From assembly GCA_025766275.1 (NCBI GenBank), contig JAFKAC010000016.1:434001-498000 (forward strand): a DNA stretch of 64,000 nucleotides. Reading direction: 5' to 3'. How positions within the stretch are numbered: the first letter of the stretch is position 1; the number at the start of each line of letters is the position of its first letter. Positions 26,230 through 37,596 of the stretch are shown here, in pieces. This stretch comes from Lactarius indigo (Eukaryota; Basidiomycota; Agaricomycetes; Russulales; Russulaceae). Below the pieces are notes generated by a model. It was not told the DNA's origin and made no database searches. It worked only from the letters and a program-made list of their open reading frames with translations. Made by a program: the position numbers and the translations under genes.

Positions 26230-27964
26230 ATGTCCTCTTCAAAGTGAGTCGCCGTCGTCTATGACCGCCAATGCCCCAATGCAGGACATGACACTATTTC
26301 TCTGATATCTCAATAGACGTGCCCGGTGCACTTCACTCATCCAATCAATTCAAGTTACCGAGGAGTATCATGGTCAAGGTACATCTCGCACGTGATGCCT
26401 GTCTTACTCTCTAACTCGTCGGAGCAGGACCTTTGTCACGACAGGTCGCGATTGGAAGCCTTCTCGACGAGGTCCTTCTAAATATATTTCGTCATTTCAT
26501 GGACACCTCTCCACAATCCTGGCCCAAGCTCGTCCACGTGTGTCGCAAGTGGCGACATATCATATTTGCATCACCACTGGGTCTGCGTCTTCGACTGTAT
26601 TGTACGCACAGAACTCCTGTCTCGAAGACTTTAGATTTCTGGCCAGCCTTTCCTATCGTCGTGAAGTGCGGCGGGTCTCTAACACTCGACCCCCCTACTA
26701 CTGAGGACGAGGACAATATCATGGCCGCGCTGAAGCACTCTCATCGTGTCGCCTCCATCAACCTCACCGTCACGGGCTCGCTCATAGAAAAAATAGGCAC
26801 AATAGTCGAGCCGTTTTGGGAATTAGAAGATCTGGTGCTTCTGTCACAAAATAGCGCGCAGCTGGTCCTCCCTGGCAATTTTCGATGGGGCTCACGCCTT
26901 CGCAGTCTCCACTTGACTAGGGTTACCTTTTCCGCACTCCCTCAGCGCCTTTTTATTCCCCAAATCTTATAGATCTTCAACTCCACGAAATTCCGAGTGC
27001 TGGGTATCTTTCGCCGGAAACGTTTTCTGATGCCTTGTCCGGGATGACGCAGCTCCAATCACTTTCACTCCACTTCCTTTCCCTCCCCTGCCGTAGTAAT
27101 CACATTGACGTATCTCCACCCTCAGGGAGACGTATTGTTCTCCCTGCTCTCACTCGCCTCAAGTTTCGAGGATCCAGCAACTACTTGGACCGCCTTGTGG
27201 CCAGAATCGATGCTCCTTGTCTCGAGGATATCGGCATCAGGCTCTTCAATCAACTCACCTACGACGTTTCTCAACTTGGCCAATTTTTCGACCGAATAGA
27301 GACGCGGGGGTCGTATCACCGAGCAGACGTTCTAACCTCTAGGCGTGCCATTTCCATCTCCTTCACTAAACGAAGTTCTCCGACGCGACTCAGATTGGAG
27401 ATATCCTGCGGGCAGTCGGACTGGCAGTTATCTTCCATGGCTCAAATTTGCAAACATTTTCCTGCTTCCCTTCTCGATGTCGGAGATATAGGAATCAATG
27501 CGACGCGACCCTCAAGTGGGAATGACGATGTGGAATGTGAGCTATGGCTGGAACTTATCCGCTCATTCAGGCGTGCAAAAAGGCTTTTTGTTGCCGGAAA
27601 ACCTGCGACAGACATCGTGCGCGCTTTGCGATTAGCCGATGGAGAACCCGTAACAGTGCTACCTGTTCTGCAAGACTTCTATGTACAGGGGCTTGTCACG
27701 CTCTACATCTCTGTGCGGGAACTCATGGCGCCCTTTATCACTTCCCGCAGGCTCTGTGGTCGTCCGGTTAGGGCTAAATATCTGTACAGTATTTGCAAGA
27801 CCTGTCTTTCACGACGGCAAGAACTTCGCAATCATATCATACACGAGCACGAATCTCAACGACAGCGCGACGTTTTCCCCTTCACTTGGTCTTCGCGGGG
27901 TACCGATATATACCAGAGACATCTCTACCAGCAACACAATCACGGTGTCCAGCACAGTCATTGA
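26230..27964 (+). pseudogene. F-box/LRR-like gene, array copy D
   Basis: Three-exon architecture is clear: exon 1 26230-26243, exon 2 26317-26378, exon 3 from 26428, with GT-AG introns in the same phases as copies E and F. F-box core: IGSLLDEVLLNIFRHFMDTS with WPKLVHVCRKWRHIIFASPL. Body motifs include LDFWPAFPIVVKCGGS, DEDNIMAALKHSHRV and SSMAQICKHFPASLLDVGDI. A one-base deletion near 26953 shifts the frame; from about 26975 it is open again to 27964. The C-terminus is longer than in other copies and includes CKTCLSRRQELRNHIIHEH, a possible C2H2-like finger. Apart from the single indel the gene looks functional. Confidence 0.7.
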
Positions 27965-28686
27965 TCTACTCTGCTAGACGCCATGGAACGCTGTACGTTT
28001 CGGAAATTTCGGATTAGCGAACTTATAACTTACTTGTATTAGCTTACTAATGTTAACCTACTTACATGGATTATAATAGCACTTAGGGTTATTCTAATTA
28101 TAATAAAATAATAATTACTGCATTACTGCGCTGCCTCAAGCATCGGTTTGAACCCGATTATATCTTTTTCCCTTCCCACTGGCATTACACCCGATAGTAT
28201 TGAACAATATCGCGTGGATCCGCCGTGACTCAAGATAGGACTTGCGCAGTCAGTTAAATGTGGAAATTTCCCCAGCCAGATGACCGTTGCCAAGTTTATA
28301 ATACACTCTTTACAAGATTTCCGGTATCTTCAAGTCGGTAGTGTATTGAAGCTGTGTTCGTTCGAGTACAGCACACGATTATGGTATCTGCAGCCCTGAA
28401 CGTTCTGAATAGGTGCGACTTCCGGTTATTGTATTTCTGTGGCTGCGGTTGCGACACGTCACACTGGCAGTCGCCCTTGCTCCCGACTAAATCGCACTGT
28501 TACCGCAGCAACGTAATGTTGCACCTCAATGCGGTGAACCCTCGTGCGCTACCTCAGGCTATATAGTGACCTGCATGTCATTAATGACTGTATCTCGAAT
28601 CTTATCCACCAAGAATTTTCGTGTGCTAGGCAAGGCGCTAGGTGTCCATAGGGCAATACCTTTAGGTTCCTATTTTCCCCTTCAAA
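27965..28686. other. AT-rich intergenic stretch before copy E
   Basis: No gene recognised. 28020-28130 is strongly AT-rich. A T-arm-like motif at about 28143-28160 on the minus strand was considered as a tRNA and rejected. Confidence 0.45.
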
Positions 28687-30323
28687 ATGCTCTCTTCAAA
28701 GTAAGCCACTTAGAACCTTTAATTCTCCACAGGATGTGACATAATTCCCCGATTTTCTATTAGACGTGTGCGACGCATACCACTCAATCAATCAAATACT
28801 GACTTAGAGGAACACCGTGATCAAGGTATATGTTGCGCATAATGCGCTTACCATTCTCTGACTTGTTGGGGCAGGACTTTTGTCACTACAGGTCAAGATC
28901 GGGAACCTTCCAGACGAGGTCCTTCTGAAAATATTTCGTTATTACCTGGATGCCTCTCCACAATGTTGGCCCAAGCTCGTTCACGTGTGTCGCAAGTGGC
29001 GACATATCGTACTTGCGTCGCCACTGGGTCTACGTCTTCGACTGTATTGTACACACGGAACGCCTGTCCTGAAGAGTTTAGATTGTTGGCCAGCCCTGCC
29101 TATCGTCATGCAGTACGGGGGATCCCCGACGGCGCTCGATCCCCCTGCTCCCGAGGACGAGGACAATATCATGGCCGCGTTGAAGCACTCCGATCGTGGA
29201 ATCTCCATCAACCTCACCGTCACAAGTTCGCTTATAGAAAAAATGGGCACAATGGCGGAGCCGTTTTCAGAATTAGAAGATCTCGTCCTTCTGTCACAGA
29301 ACATTGCCGGGGCAGCGCTTCCCAGCAGCTTCAAGTGGGCCTCACGCCTACGTAGTCTCCACTCGATAGGGATTGCCTTTCCCGCGCTTCCAGAGCTTCT
29401 TTCGATTTCCAAGGATCTTGTACATCTCCAACTTCACGAAATCCCGAGTGTTGGGTAACTTTTTACCAGAAGCGTTCGCCAATGCCTTGTCTGGGATGAC
29501 CCAGCTTCGGTCACTCTCCCTCCATTTCCTCTCCTTCCCATCCCGCCATAATCACATTGGCATACCTCTGCTGTCAGGGGAACGTGTCGTCCTTCCAGTT
29601 CTTGAATGCTTCAAATATCGAGGGACCAACAAGTACTTGGATAGTCTCGTGGCCAGAATCGATGCGCCTTGTCTCGAGGATCTCGACATAACGTTCTTCA
29701 ACCAGCCCACCTTCAACGTATCGCAACTCGGCCGGTTCATCGACCGGATAGAAGTGCAGAAGGCACATGGTCGTGCTGGCGTTTTAATCTCTGACGATGC
29801 CATTTCCATCTGCGTCACCCATCCAGGAACGCCGACGCGACTTCGGTTGCAGATATCATGCGAGCAGTTGGACTGGCAATTATCGTCCATGGCCCAAATT
29901 TGCGATTCTTTCCCCGCGCTCCTCTCCCGCATAGGGGATCTACGGATCAATGCGACGCCACTATCAAGTGGGCAAAATGATATGGACGACGACTCGGAAC
30001 GGTTGCTGCATCTGATCCGCTCGTTCAGAGGTGCAGAGAAGTTTTACGTGGCTGGAAAATTTGGGACAGCCATTATGCGCAGTTTGCCGCCAGCAGATGG
30101 GGACCTCGCAATTGTATTGCCTGTCCTGCGCAATCTTTATGTGGAGGAACCTGGGCCACTCCACGCGCCTTTACGGGCAGCTGTAGTCTCGTTCATAACC
30201 TCGCGCCGGATTTTTGGCCGTCCGGTAACGGTCGAAATACGTAGTCAATGGCCTCACCGCCAAACTCAACCGCAAAGGACGAAACACCGTGGAAATGGGA
30301 ATTGCTCTCTGGTGGCCCCGTAA
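28687..30323 (+). pseudogene. F-box/LRR-like gene, array copy E
   Basis: Exon 1 28687-28700, exon 2 28764-28825, exon 3 from 28875; same intron phases as copy D and very similar flanks. F-box core: VKIGNLPDEVLLKIFRYYLD with WPKLVHVCRKWRHIV. The frame is open until 29458, where one extra base turns a conserved VGYFLPEAFANALSG-type segment into a stop; it then continues open to 30323 (FVNALSGMTQLRSL-like, SSMAQICDSFPALLSRIGDL, RSFRGAEKFYVAGKFGTAIM). With that base removed the gene would be complete, so consensus error or a recent mutation is likely. The tail after GRPVTVEIRSQ is not shared with other copies. Confidence 0.75.
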
Positions 30324-31458
30324 CGGCCGAACATATGCAATCGATGATCCCACTAACCCCAAGCGCAGAGGACGAAACAACACTGTGGGAACCACCACGG
30401 CGCCTTATAATCGCACCACCTGGCTTCATTATGCTAGCGATTCCGATATTCGTCGAGCATTCAAGGAGAAAAAGGGTAACAATCAGCCCGCCTCGATTCC
30501 TTCGGTCCCATCCCATTTTTGTCAGAGAACACGTCATTTCTAGATGTGTCATACGGTCCGTTCTGGGCGGGGATTGGGATATAGAGCGGGTTGGTGGTTA
30601 TCTCCTAACATAACTTACAGTACAGGACTTCACGTTACGCATCTGTTTCAGGATCACTGCGGCAAGTGCCGACTAGGGTTCCCACAAAATGTCCGCTAGT
30701 CCAAACGTCCGAAAGTAATTGTTTTTTTTGCGAGTGCGTTACACCCACAGACATGCTATACACCACACAACCCATTTAGTCGTTTCTGTACTGGAGGAAA
30801 ATTTTGTGCGTGAGTATGACGTAGGTACAAGTCCACCTCGATAGACGCGCTCCGAGTGAGTCCATGTCGAAATCCGCGTCGGCGACAACGTCCCGCCCCT
30901 CAACCGTCTCGCCGAGCTCCGCCGGTCCTCCAAGTGCCACATGCATGACAGTAGCAGCGCGTTCTACGACCATCAACAATGGCGCAAGGCGTCCAAGAAG
31001 GCGTTCATGGCAACGATTGCGGCCTAATCTCGAGTCAGGGTCACCGTGCGCCTGGTGTCGGTCGTGTTCAGAGTAGCCTTTCGAGAGACTTGCGCAACGG
31101 TAGTGGTGGTACTTGGTTTGGTGCGTAAACCCTGCACTCTCGAACACGATAACGGCAGCGACGATGGCTACCACACATCAGCAAGTCGCGCTGGCCGGCC
31201 ACAGGATGGGCATCAGCGGGTTCGACTTCGGACTGGGCTCGCTCATGCTGGTGGGGGTGCCTAACAGTACCAGTATGGCGCAACTGAACGTGATGAACCC
31301 GTTTGAGGGTTAATATGGACATGCTGGGCATTGCCAGCCTGAGCGCGATGGGGCGTAGCTGCTTGCCCAGATTGTCTGGAGGCGAATTTGGGCAGCCCGG
31401 GGTCGGGCCGGTACGAACTTCGGCATGTTCGATGACCTGCAGGACTCTTCCACAGATG
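30324..31458. other. Region between copy E and the kinase fragment
   Basis: Several medium open frames overlap (30248-30613 and 30289-30543 plus; 30776-31174 and 31068-31610 minus), none with a recognisable domain. 30260-30400 contains a degenerate internal repeat (two versions of an AGGACGAAAC-centred block about 100 bp apart). I cannot say which frame, if any, is translated. Confidence 0.35.
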
Positions 31459-32890
31459 CGGAAAACCGTGCTATGCATTGTTACACCACCTGTCAGTGAT
31501 GCCCAAGAATTCGCACGCTTTTCATGTAGCATGACCGGGTGTGTTGCGACAATAAAATAGGCGCAGACAGCCCCATCACACGACACTGCGGACTGAAGAG
31601 TTCCGCTCAACTAGGGGAGTATCAAATCTCTAATACAGTAATGTGTTTTAAACACCGGGGGTAATGGAGGAGGAGATGCCGACGTTGAATAACGAGTATG
31701 CCCTATGTGAAGTAACGTAGCAATCCATAAGTCAGAGTCTGGGCGGCATGAAAGAGTAACGGCGAGAATAGAAAAATAGCTATGTAGAGAGTAGACACCG
31801 TGACGTGCATGACACGGTACATGACGCGTGACGCACCAAAGGCAGATCGTGTTTTTGTGTTACAACCCAGCGCATCCCCGTGCCAACGCTGGACTACCAC
31901 TAATTGTCCGTAACATGCAGGCGCGGCGAGAGACCGCGCGTCGTGCCAGCAGCCAGGTCAGTGCCAGCGCTTGTGACCCGCGGGTTGTTCACGGGGCCCG
32001 TGTCCGAGTCCGGCTGGGGCGTCCGTGAGAAGCTTGGTGTACATCGCCAGACCTTCGTGCTGCCGTAGCAACGTCCGGCGGCTCTTCTCCGCGCTCACCA
32101 GGTCGCCAGAGTAGAAAGAAAATTGCCTCAGGGGAAAACTCGACTGGATCGCACACATCAATAGCGGCCCGCGCCGCCTCTTCCTGTCTGCCCTTGTTCA
32201 ATTGACACGAGTTGTAGCACGTCTGAAAAATATGATTTCCTGAGAATAAAAAACGAAATATCAGCACCAGGACAGCGAATATTTTCATTGACATGCCGTG
32301 CCGTGAGGTCCCGACCTCTGCTTGTCCAGAATAGCGTTCACATTTCGCAGCACTTCGACCAGCATAGAATTCATCAACAGATCTCCTTGAGCATGTGGAC
32401 CAGGTACTCTGGCTCGAGCAGTTCGCACGCCAACAACAACCCTGCAAGTGGTCTATCTCTGTTAGTCGCACAAAGCCAATGGAGTGCAACATGCGTCGGA
32501 CGGTCTTCCGTGTGCCGAGCGCGTTGCGGACGTGGCAGAAGGCGAGAAGGATCCGGATGATCTTGCGCTTCATGTCCCCCGTTGCCTCACCGCGACTTGC
32601 TATACGTTCAGAAGCACGGATGACAGCGGATCGAGCAGGCCGTCCCCGATGAAGAGCTGCAAAAATCATTCCTCGTGAACGTCGTACATCGCAGCTGGAA
32701 TTGAACACGTGTACAATCAGCTCGCCCGGGTCCAAAAGCCCTCACTGAGGAGATCGATGAGAACCAACAACCATCGACATCTTTGTGTTGAGGGAGAAAG
32801 AGGCAGTAAAGAAGGAAAGGAAAAGGATGAGGCCTCTGAGGAGTGGACCGGGATCCCCGGGCCAGACGCCGAGATATCTCTGGCACAGGC
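31459..32890. repeat. Segmental duplication, left copy
   Basis: This stretch is similar along its length to 43678-45490 in the same orientation. Matching landmarks are a GCCCAAGAATT block (31500 / 43698), a TACAGTAAT...TTTAAACACC block (31630 / 43830), and AACACGTGTACAATCAGCTC (32703 / 45325). Both copies carry a decayed kinase-tail gene on the minus strand. The left copy lacks roughly 600 bp present in the right copy near 44.1-44.7 kb. Divergence is high, so the duplication is old. Confidence 0.65.
31989..32735 (-). pseudogene. SIN-pathway kinase C-terminal fragment, copy 1
   Basis: Decayed piece of the helical (HEAT/ARM-like) C-terminal region of a Cdc7/SepH-type septation kinase. Recognisable blocks are RNALGTRKTVRRML, HIFQTCYNSCQLNKGRQEEA, and PPDVATAARRSGDVHQASH in place of the family's CRTLLWQHDGL-type segment, which here lies in another frame. 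A CTCAG splice acceptor precedes HIFQTCYN. No kinase catalytic domain is present in the window. Frame changes and an in-frame stop after the ELLEPEYL-like segment mark it as a pseudogene. The family assignment rests on remembered similarity and is moderately sure. Confidence 0.55.
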
Positions 32891-33966
32891 TTGCACATGT
32901 CGTGTTACGTTACACGTATTACAGGAAGGACTAGAGCTCTTTTAGATGGGTGACTAGGGCCCATATAATCTAGCTCACAGTTTTTTTACACAAATGCGTT
33001 TGGAACTATACAGTGCTCATCAAGTTCAAGCCCAAGCTCAAGCCCCTTGGGGCCGGGTATAGCATTGCCCAAATTGGACTGCTCAGAGAATAATCAGTCC
33101 CTTTCTTCATTAAGCCTTCCCCATTCGTATACTATGTACAGCCCCTGCTTACGGATGTCTTTGGATACGACTACGGTTTGTGCCTTGCCCATTCTTCCTT
33201 CCCCTCATGCATTCCCGAAAGTAAGTGATCTAGCGGCTTACGCTCCGTTGAGGGAGGTGACGGATCTCCCGGTAGACGTGCCCAAGTATCGCGCCCCCCA
33301 GCCGCTACCACTCCAAGTGAATGCCCTAGAAAAGGTACGTATTCTACGCAGTGCCTGCGCCATTTGCTAACGTGTCTTCTTCAAGTGACGATCGGGAAGC
33401 TTTCTGACGAAGTGCTTCAGAAGATATTTCGTTATTATCTCGATGCCTTTCCACGATTTTGGCCCAGGCTTGTGCATATATGTCGCAAGTGGAGACATAT
33501 CGTATTTTCGTTCCAACAGACTCTTCAGCTTCGACTGTTCTGTAACCACGGAACGCCTGTCTTGAAGGCTCTAGATTGCTGGCCATCCCTTCCTATCGTC
33601 TTAGAGTACGGGGGATCTCCAGCGCTCAATCCGCCTGCTCCCGAGGATGAGGACGATATTATGGCCGCACTGAAGCACTCTGATCGTGTTAGTTCTATCA
33701 GCCTCACCGTCACAAGGTCCCTCCTAGCAAAAATTTTCACTATCAAGGAGCCGTTCTCTGAACTAGAGGAGCTTTTTCTTCTGTCTCGAGATAACATCCA
33801 GGTGACCCTTCCCAGTGCCTTTCAGTGGGGCCCACACCTCCGTAGACTTCACTTGACTGGGATTGGCTTTCCCTCACCTCTCCAGCGTCTTTCTTCTTCT
33901 GGGCACCTTGTCGATATTTGCCTTCACGGAATCTCCAATAGTGGATTCCTGCCACCAAAGGCGCTT

Positions 33967-33996
33967 CATCAGGAAAAACCTCCCGCGCTAGCGAGG
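33967..33996 (+). repeat. Plavaka left terminal inverted repeat
   Basis: 30 bp, exact reverse complement of 40286-40315. Contains the palindrome CGCTAGCG. AT-rich subterminal DNA with repeated TTATC/GATAA motifs follows on the inner side. Confidence 0.9.
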
Positions 33997-34457
33997 GATA
34001 ACACATGACTAAATTATCGACAATAGAGAAAAGGGTGATAACGCATCAATATTTCGGCAATAAGACCAGTAATGTTCTAGCTCTTCATGTGGCAATAAAT
34101 TATCACCAATTAACTACGAAAATATCATGTAATTATCTCGATCACTGAAGGGGTTTATGTAAAATGCGTTACACAACTCCAAAACTGAGAACGTGTTCCA
34201 CTCCGGAGTATACTGACTAAAAATGGGGAATAGATGTACACTACGAAGAATAGACTCCACAGGAATAATGCTTGCACGCCGCTGGCCATGGTGTGTAAGT
34301 CTTGTCACTCTATACAGACGGTGGTTTGGGCCAGGGTTTGCAGGAATCGGAGAGAACCACTCCACATACGCGAGATGTTCGGGGAGGGTGATGTCCGACG
34401 ATGGGAAAACCTCATGAATGACCTTGCTTGGTATTTCAAAGACTACCCGAACCTGTG

Positions 34458-37361
34458 CTATTCGGTGACCTGCATAACAGTCAGGTGGCAATAAATATCC
34501 TTATACCGGTAGAACTCACCATTACTCCCATGCACAATGTCTTGAGATTTACCACGTACAAGAACAGTATCAAATCGTGATGGTACTGGACGCCCACGAG
34601 TGTCCTTTTGTTCTGGCCGGACATGAACAATGTCAACTATCTCCGAAGTATTGTAGTTTGTAAACTTGATTCGGTGATATACAGGAACTGAGCGGAACGG
34701 TATAAGTGTGTCTTCAGCCAGAGTAGAGCGTGCTGCTCCAGAGGCCATGGGGTGATTAGTCTGAGCAATGAAATCAGCCAGTGCGTCCTGGAAGTCGGCA
34801 GCGCCATATTTTTGGGCCAAGTCGTCAAAAGACACCGCCTTGAGTGTCGGGTTTCGGGTCATCCTCAAGCTCCGGGCAGCAGGGCGCAAAGGTCCAATCT
34901 GCATTGGGGATGGTACATTTTCCCAATTGGACTGTTGCCGCCATTTGATGAACATTGAATGGAGTTGTACCTTCTCGCGGCGTTCCAACCATGTGGTCAT
35001 TTGACTGTATTCGTCCTTGTGATTGGTTGCACGGTAGGCGTCCTTTGTAAAGTCGATGTGAAGCCGTTCCGTCTGCTCTGTGTTATAGTTGTCAGTTGTG
35101 CCGAAGAGACGTATTGACGAGCTGTAATGAATCAAACTGTGTATTTTTGGGATGTTGAAGTGCTTGCGGACTCCGAGATCGACAAAAACATCCTTATTGT
35201 TATGAAAGCGAGAAAGCGAGTCGTCCAAGCATGCGAGGGTATTTGATGTATGAGACGGAAACTGAGCAAGATAAAGGAAGTCTAGGAGGGCGCGCACAGC
35301 CATGACAATCCGTGGCGATACTTGTCCATTGGGAACTGGAAGGTCTGCAATGAGACCAAGGAGAAGCCGGCACATGCTTTTGTGCTCTGCACCTGATACG
35401 CGACCAAGGCTGGATATTCCCTTAGCAAAAATGGTGATATGGTGATTAGGTGGTATGGATCGACATCGCGCGTCGATTACTGCTGGTCCAAAGGTGCGGA
35501 TTAGCCAAGCGATCAAATGCTTAAGGACCCCTTGCAGTAACTGGTGTAGGATGTCGGGTGTGATGGATATGAAGATGTTGGCAAGAGGGAGAAACTCCCA
35601 GAATGGGTGGTAAACTGGCTTCTGGCCAGCGTCACGACAGGCCAAGTGGAATGCACGTACATCACTATCGGCCAGGGGGCATGCATCCCTGGCTTTGTCG
35701 TAATCGCGGGGAGGAAATTGAGCATTTGATCCTAACTCGTTAGGTGGCGCAAGACATTTCGGGCATCGGCCGTAGTATGTGCATGTTACCAATGCTTGCT
35801 CAGGGTAGTCGCCGACAAATAGAGCAAAAATGGGATGGCATCGGCGCCAGATGCCATCGCCGCTCATCATTGCGACGCCAGTTTCACCATAACTTGCAAT
35901 CGGGCCCAATACAACTTGCATGCAACTGTGAAAAAGATTTGCGACTGCACGGCGGCGAGCAGCCTTGTTTGCAATCCCTACCAGCCTGGTGGTTGGGATA
36001 TAGGCAACCAGTATTTGGGCGCGACGCGTCGGCTTTCGTCGGATCTCTTTCGGGATGTTTCCAATTGTGACGTACACAGGGTATGCAGATTTCCTGCGAA
36101 AAAGCGTCAATTGAGTCTTGTCGGAAGAAACAATCACTGGGATGACAGTGGCACCTGGCCGATGTGATTCGAGGGTTGTCTGCCTCGACGCATCAGTTCT
36201 AGAACTATGACAGAACAATCAGCGTACCTGTACTGCCCACCACCAATCTCCTGTGTGCATCTCATTGTAAACGCGGCCCGTTCGCTCATGATCCATATAG
36301 TGGCGTTCTGGAGCGATGAGCAATTCCCGTGCAAATTCAGGGTCACCGTAGATAGACCGAATACACGATAGAACATCCTGGTAATAAAATTCGAGGGTTT
36401 CCCCTCCAATAACAAACCTGTGGCACCGGAATGGTGGGCGGCCAGGCAGCTTGTTGTCGATAATGTCGTTCAGCTCCTTTGTTGACCTGAATGACAGCTC
36501 TAGCTTGTTGACAACCTTCGGCATTGTGTTAGCGACACAATAGCTAACTTGTGGACACTTACCTCTGGGATTGCAAGTAGATCAGTGATGGCCGAGGATG
36601 TAGGCCCACGCGTCTTTGCCCAGTGTGCGATCTCCCAGTCACATTGGGAGCGAAAAGGAGCCCAGATAGAGGGTCCAAGGGTCTCTTGGCTAGAGTGGTA
36701 CAGCGGCAATCCTTGATCTGCGTCAGGGATCGGGGCGCCTGGACTACCAAGCGGAAAGCGGTCAATGACCAATGAGGGTGTGGCGTCCGAGTTGTCAGTA
36801 TTGGGGTGTACTAATGTCGGCGATCTTGGAGGCTGTAGCTCGACAGGTGGTGGTTGTACCCCAACAGCGCAATCCCGTTCTAGGTTAGTAACAGTCAATG
36901 ACTCGTTTGCCAATATCTCCAGTAGATCGGCATCTGTGGCGTCAGCAGGATCTCCGTTGTCAACAGTGCCAGCAGTGTGTGCAGGTTCAGTGGCGGGTTC
37001 AGTGTTGGGCCCAGTGTTGGTGGGGCCAGCGTTGGATCCAGCATCACTAGCATCTTCGGGGGGGTTATCAACTCCACCTGCGAAGAGCGCATGACTATAG
37101 CATGTGCCACAAAATTGCTAGGCAACACTCACCGCTCAGTTCATCACCGGGGTACCTATCATCCTGGTCCCATAAGGCTGAAATTAAGTTCAACCCAACT
37201 GGAGTCCCTGCACGAGGCGCCGTCTGAAACACTGATGGCGTTGAAAATGCCATCTGAGAGGTACGGCACATGTCGTTCTGGGGCTTGCTAAGATGCTGAG
37301 AAAGCCCGCGTGGGCTGAAAACCCTATCACATCCACGACAACGGATCTGGGGTACATTCAT
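34458..37361 (-). CDS. Plavaka transposase
   Basis: Transposase of the basidiomycete Plavaka group. Four exons on the minus strand: 37361-37133, 37077-36563, 36515-36228, 36179-34458; introns are GT-AG, 48-56 nt, and phases agree, giving about 917 codons, a usual length. Exon 1 has a zinc-finger-like Cys/His cluster (CRGCDRVFSPRGLSQHL). Exons 2-3 carry WEIAHWAKTRGPTSSAITDL and YGDPEFARELLIAPERHY, ending in the WWWAV motif. Exon 4 begins the RNase-H-like core with PGATVIPVIVSSDKTQLTLF and VTIGNIPKEIRRKPTRRAQI, then CPKCLAP and DILHQLLQGVLKHL. The gene starts 236 bp from the companion gene, from a shared bidirectional region. No damage is seen. The C-terminal boundary could be altered by an unseen last intron. 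Confidence 0.9.
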
Positions 37362-37596
37362 CAGGGTGGGTATTGTCAAAGGGCGTGGATGGTGGTAGAG
37401 CACAAGGTGCAGTGGGGTGATTGAGTGCAGAGGAAGCACAAATGAAATGTATTTATCAGCGATGGTTTTTCAATATAAAAGACAAACGCACCTTTGGCCG
37501 GATCGCCAACACAATTCCTGTCTTTACTGGTCGTATTTCCCTCCTTTTCTGCTTGCCACTCGTTCTGTTGCCTCGTCCGAGTCCTGTGTTTCGTCA
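37362..37596. promoter_or_regulatory. Bidirectional promoter region of the Plavaka element
   Basis: The 235 bp between the start codons of the transposase (37361, minus) and the DUF6532-type gene (37597, plus). It must hold both promoters if the starts are right. No clear TATA box was found. Confidence 0.45.

Noticed and set aside
28143..28162. T-arm-like sequence on the minus strand (GGGTTCAAACC flanked by a 5-bp stem), suggesting a tRNA
   Set aside because: The acceptor 3' strand that would follow (GCTTGAG) has no partner at the right distance upstream, and no D arm or anticodon arm could be folded.
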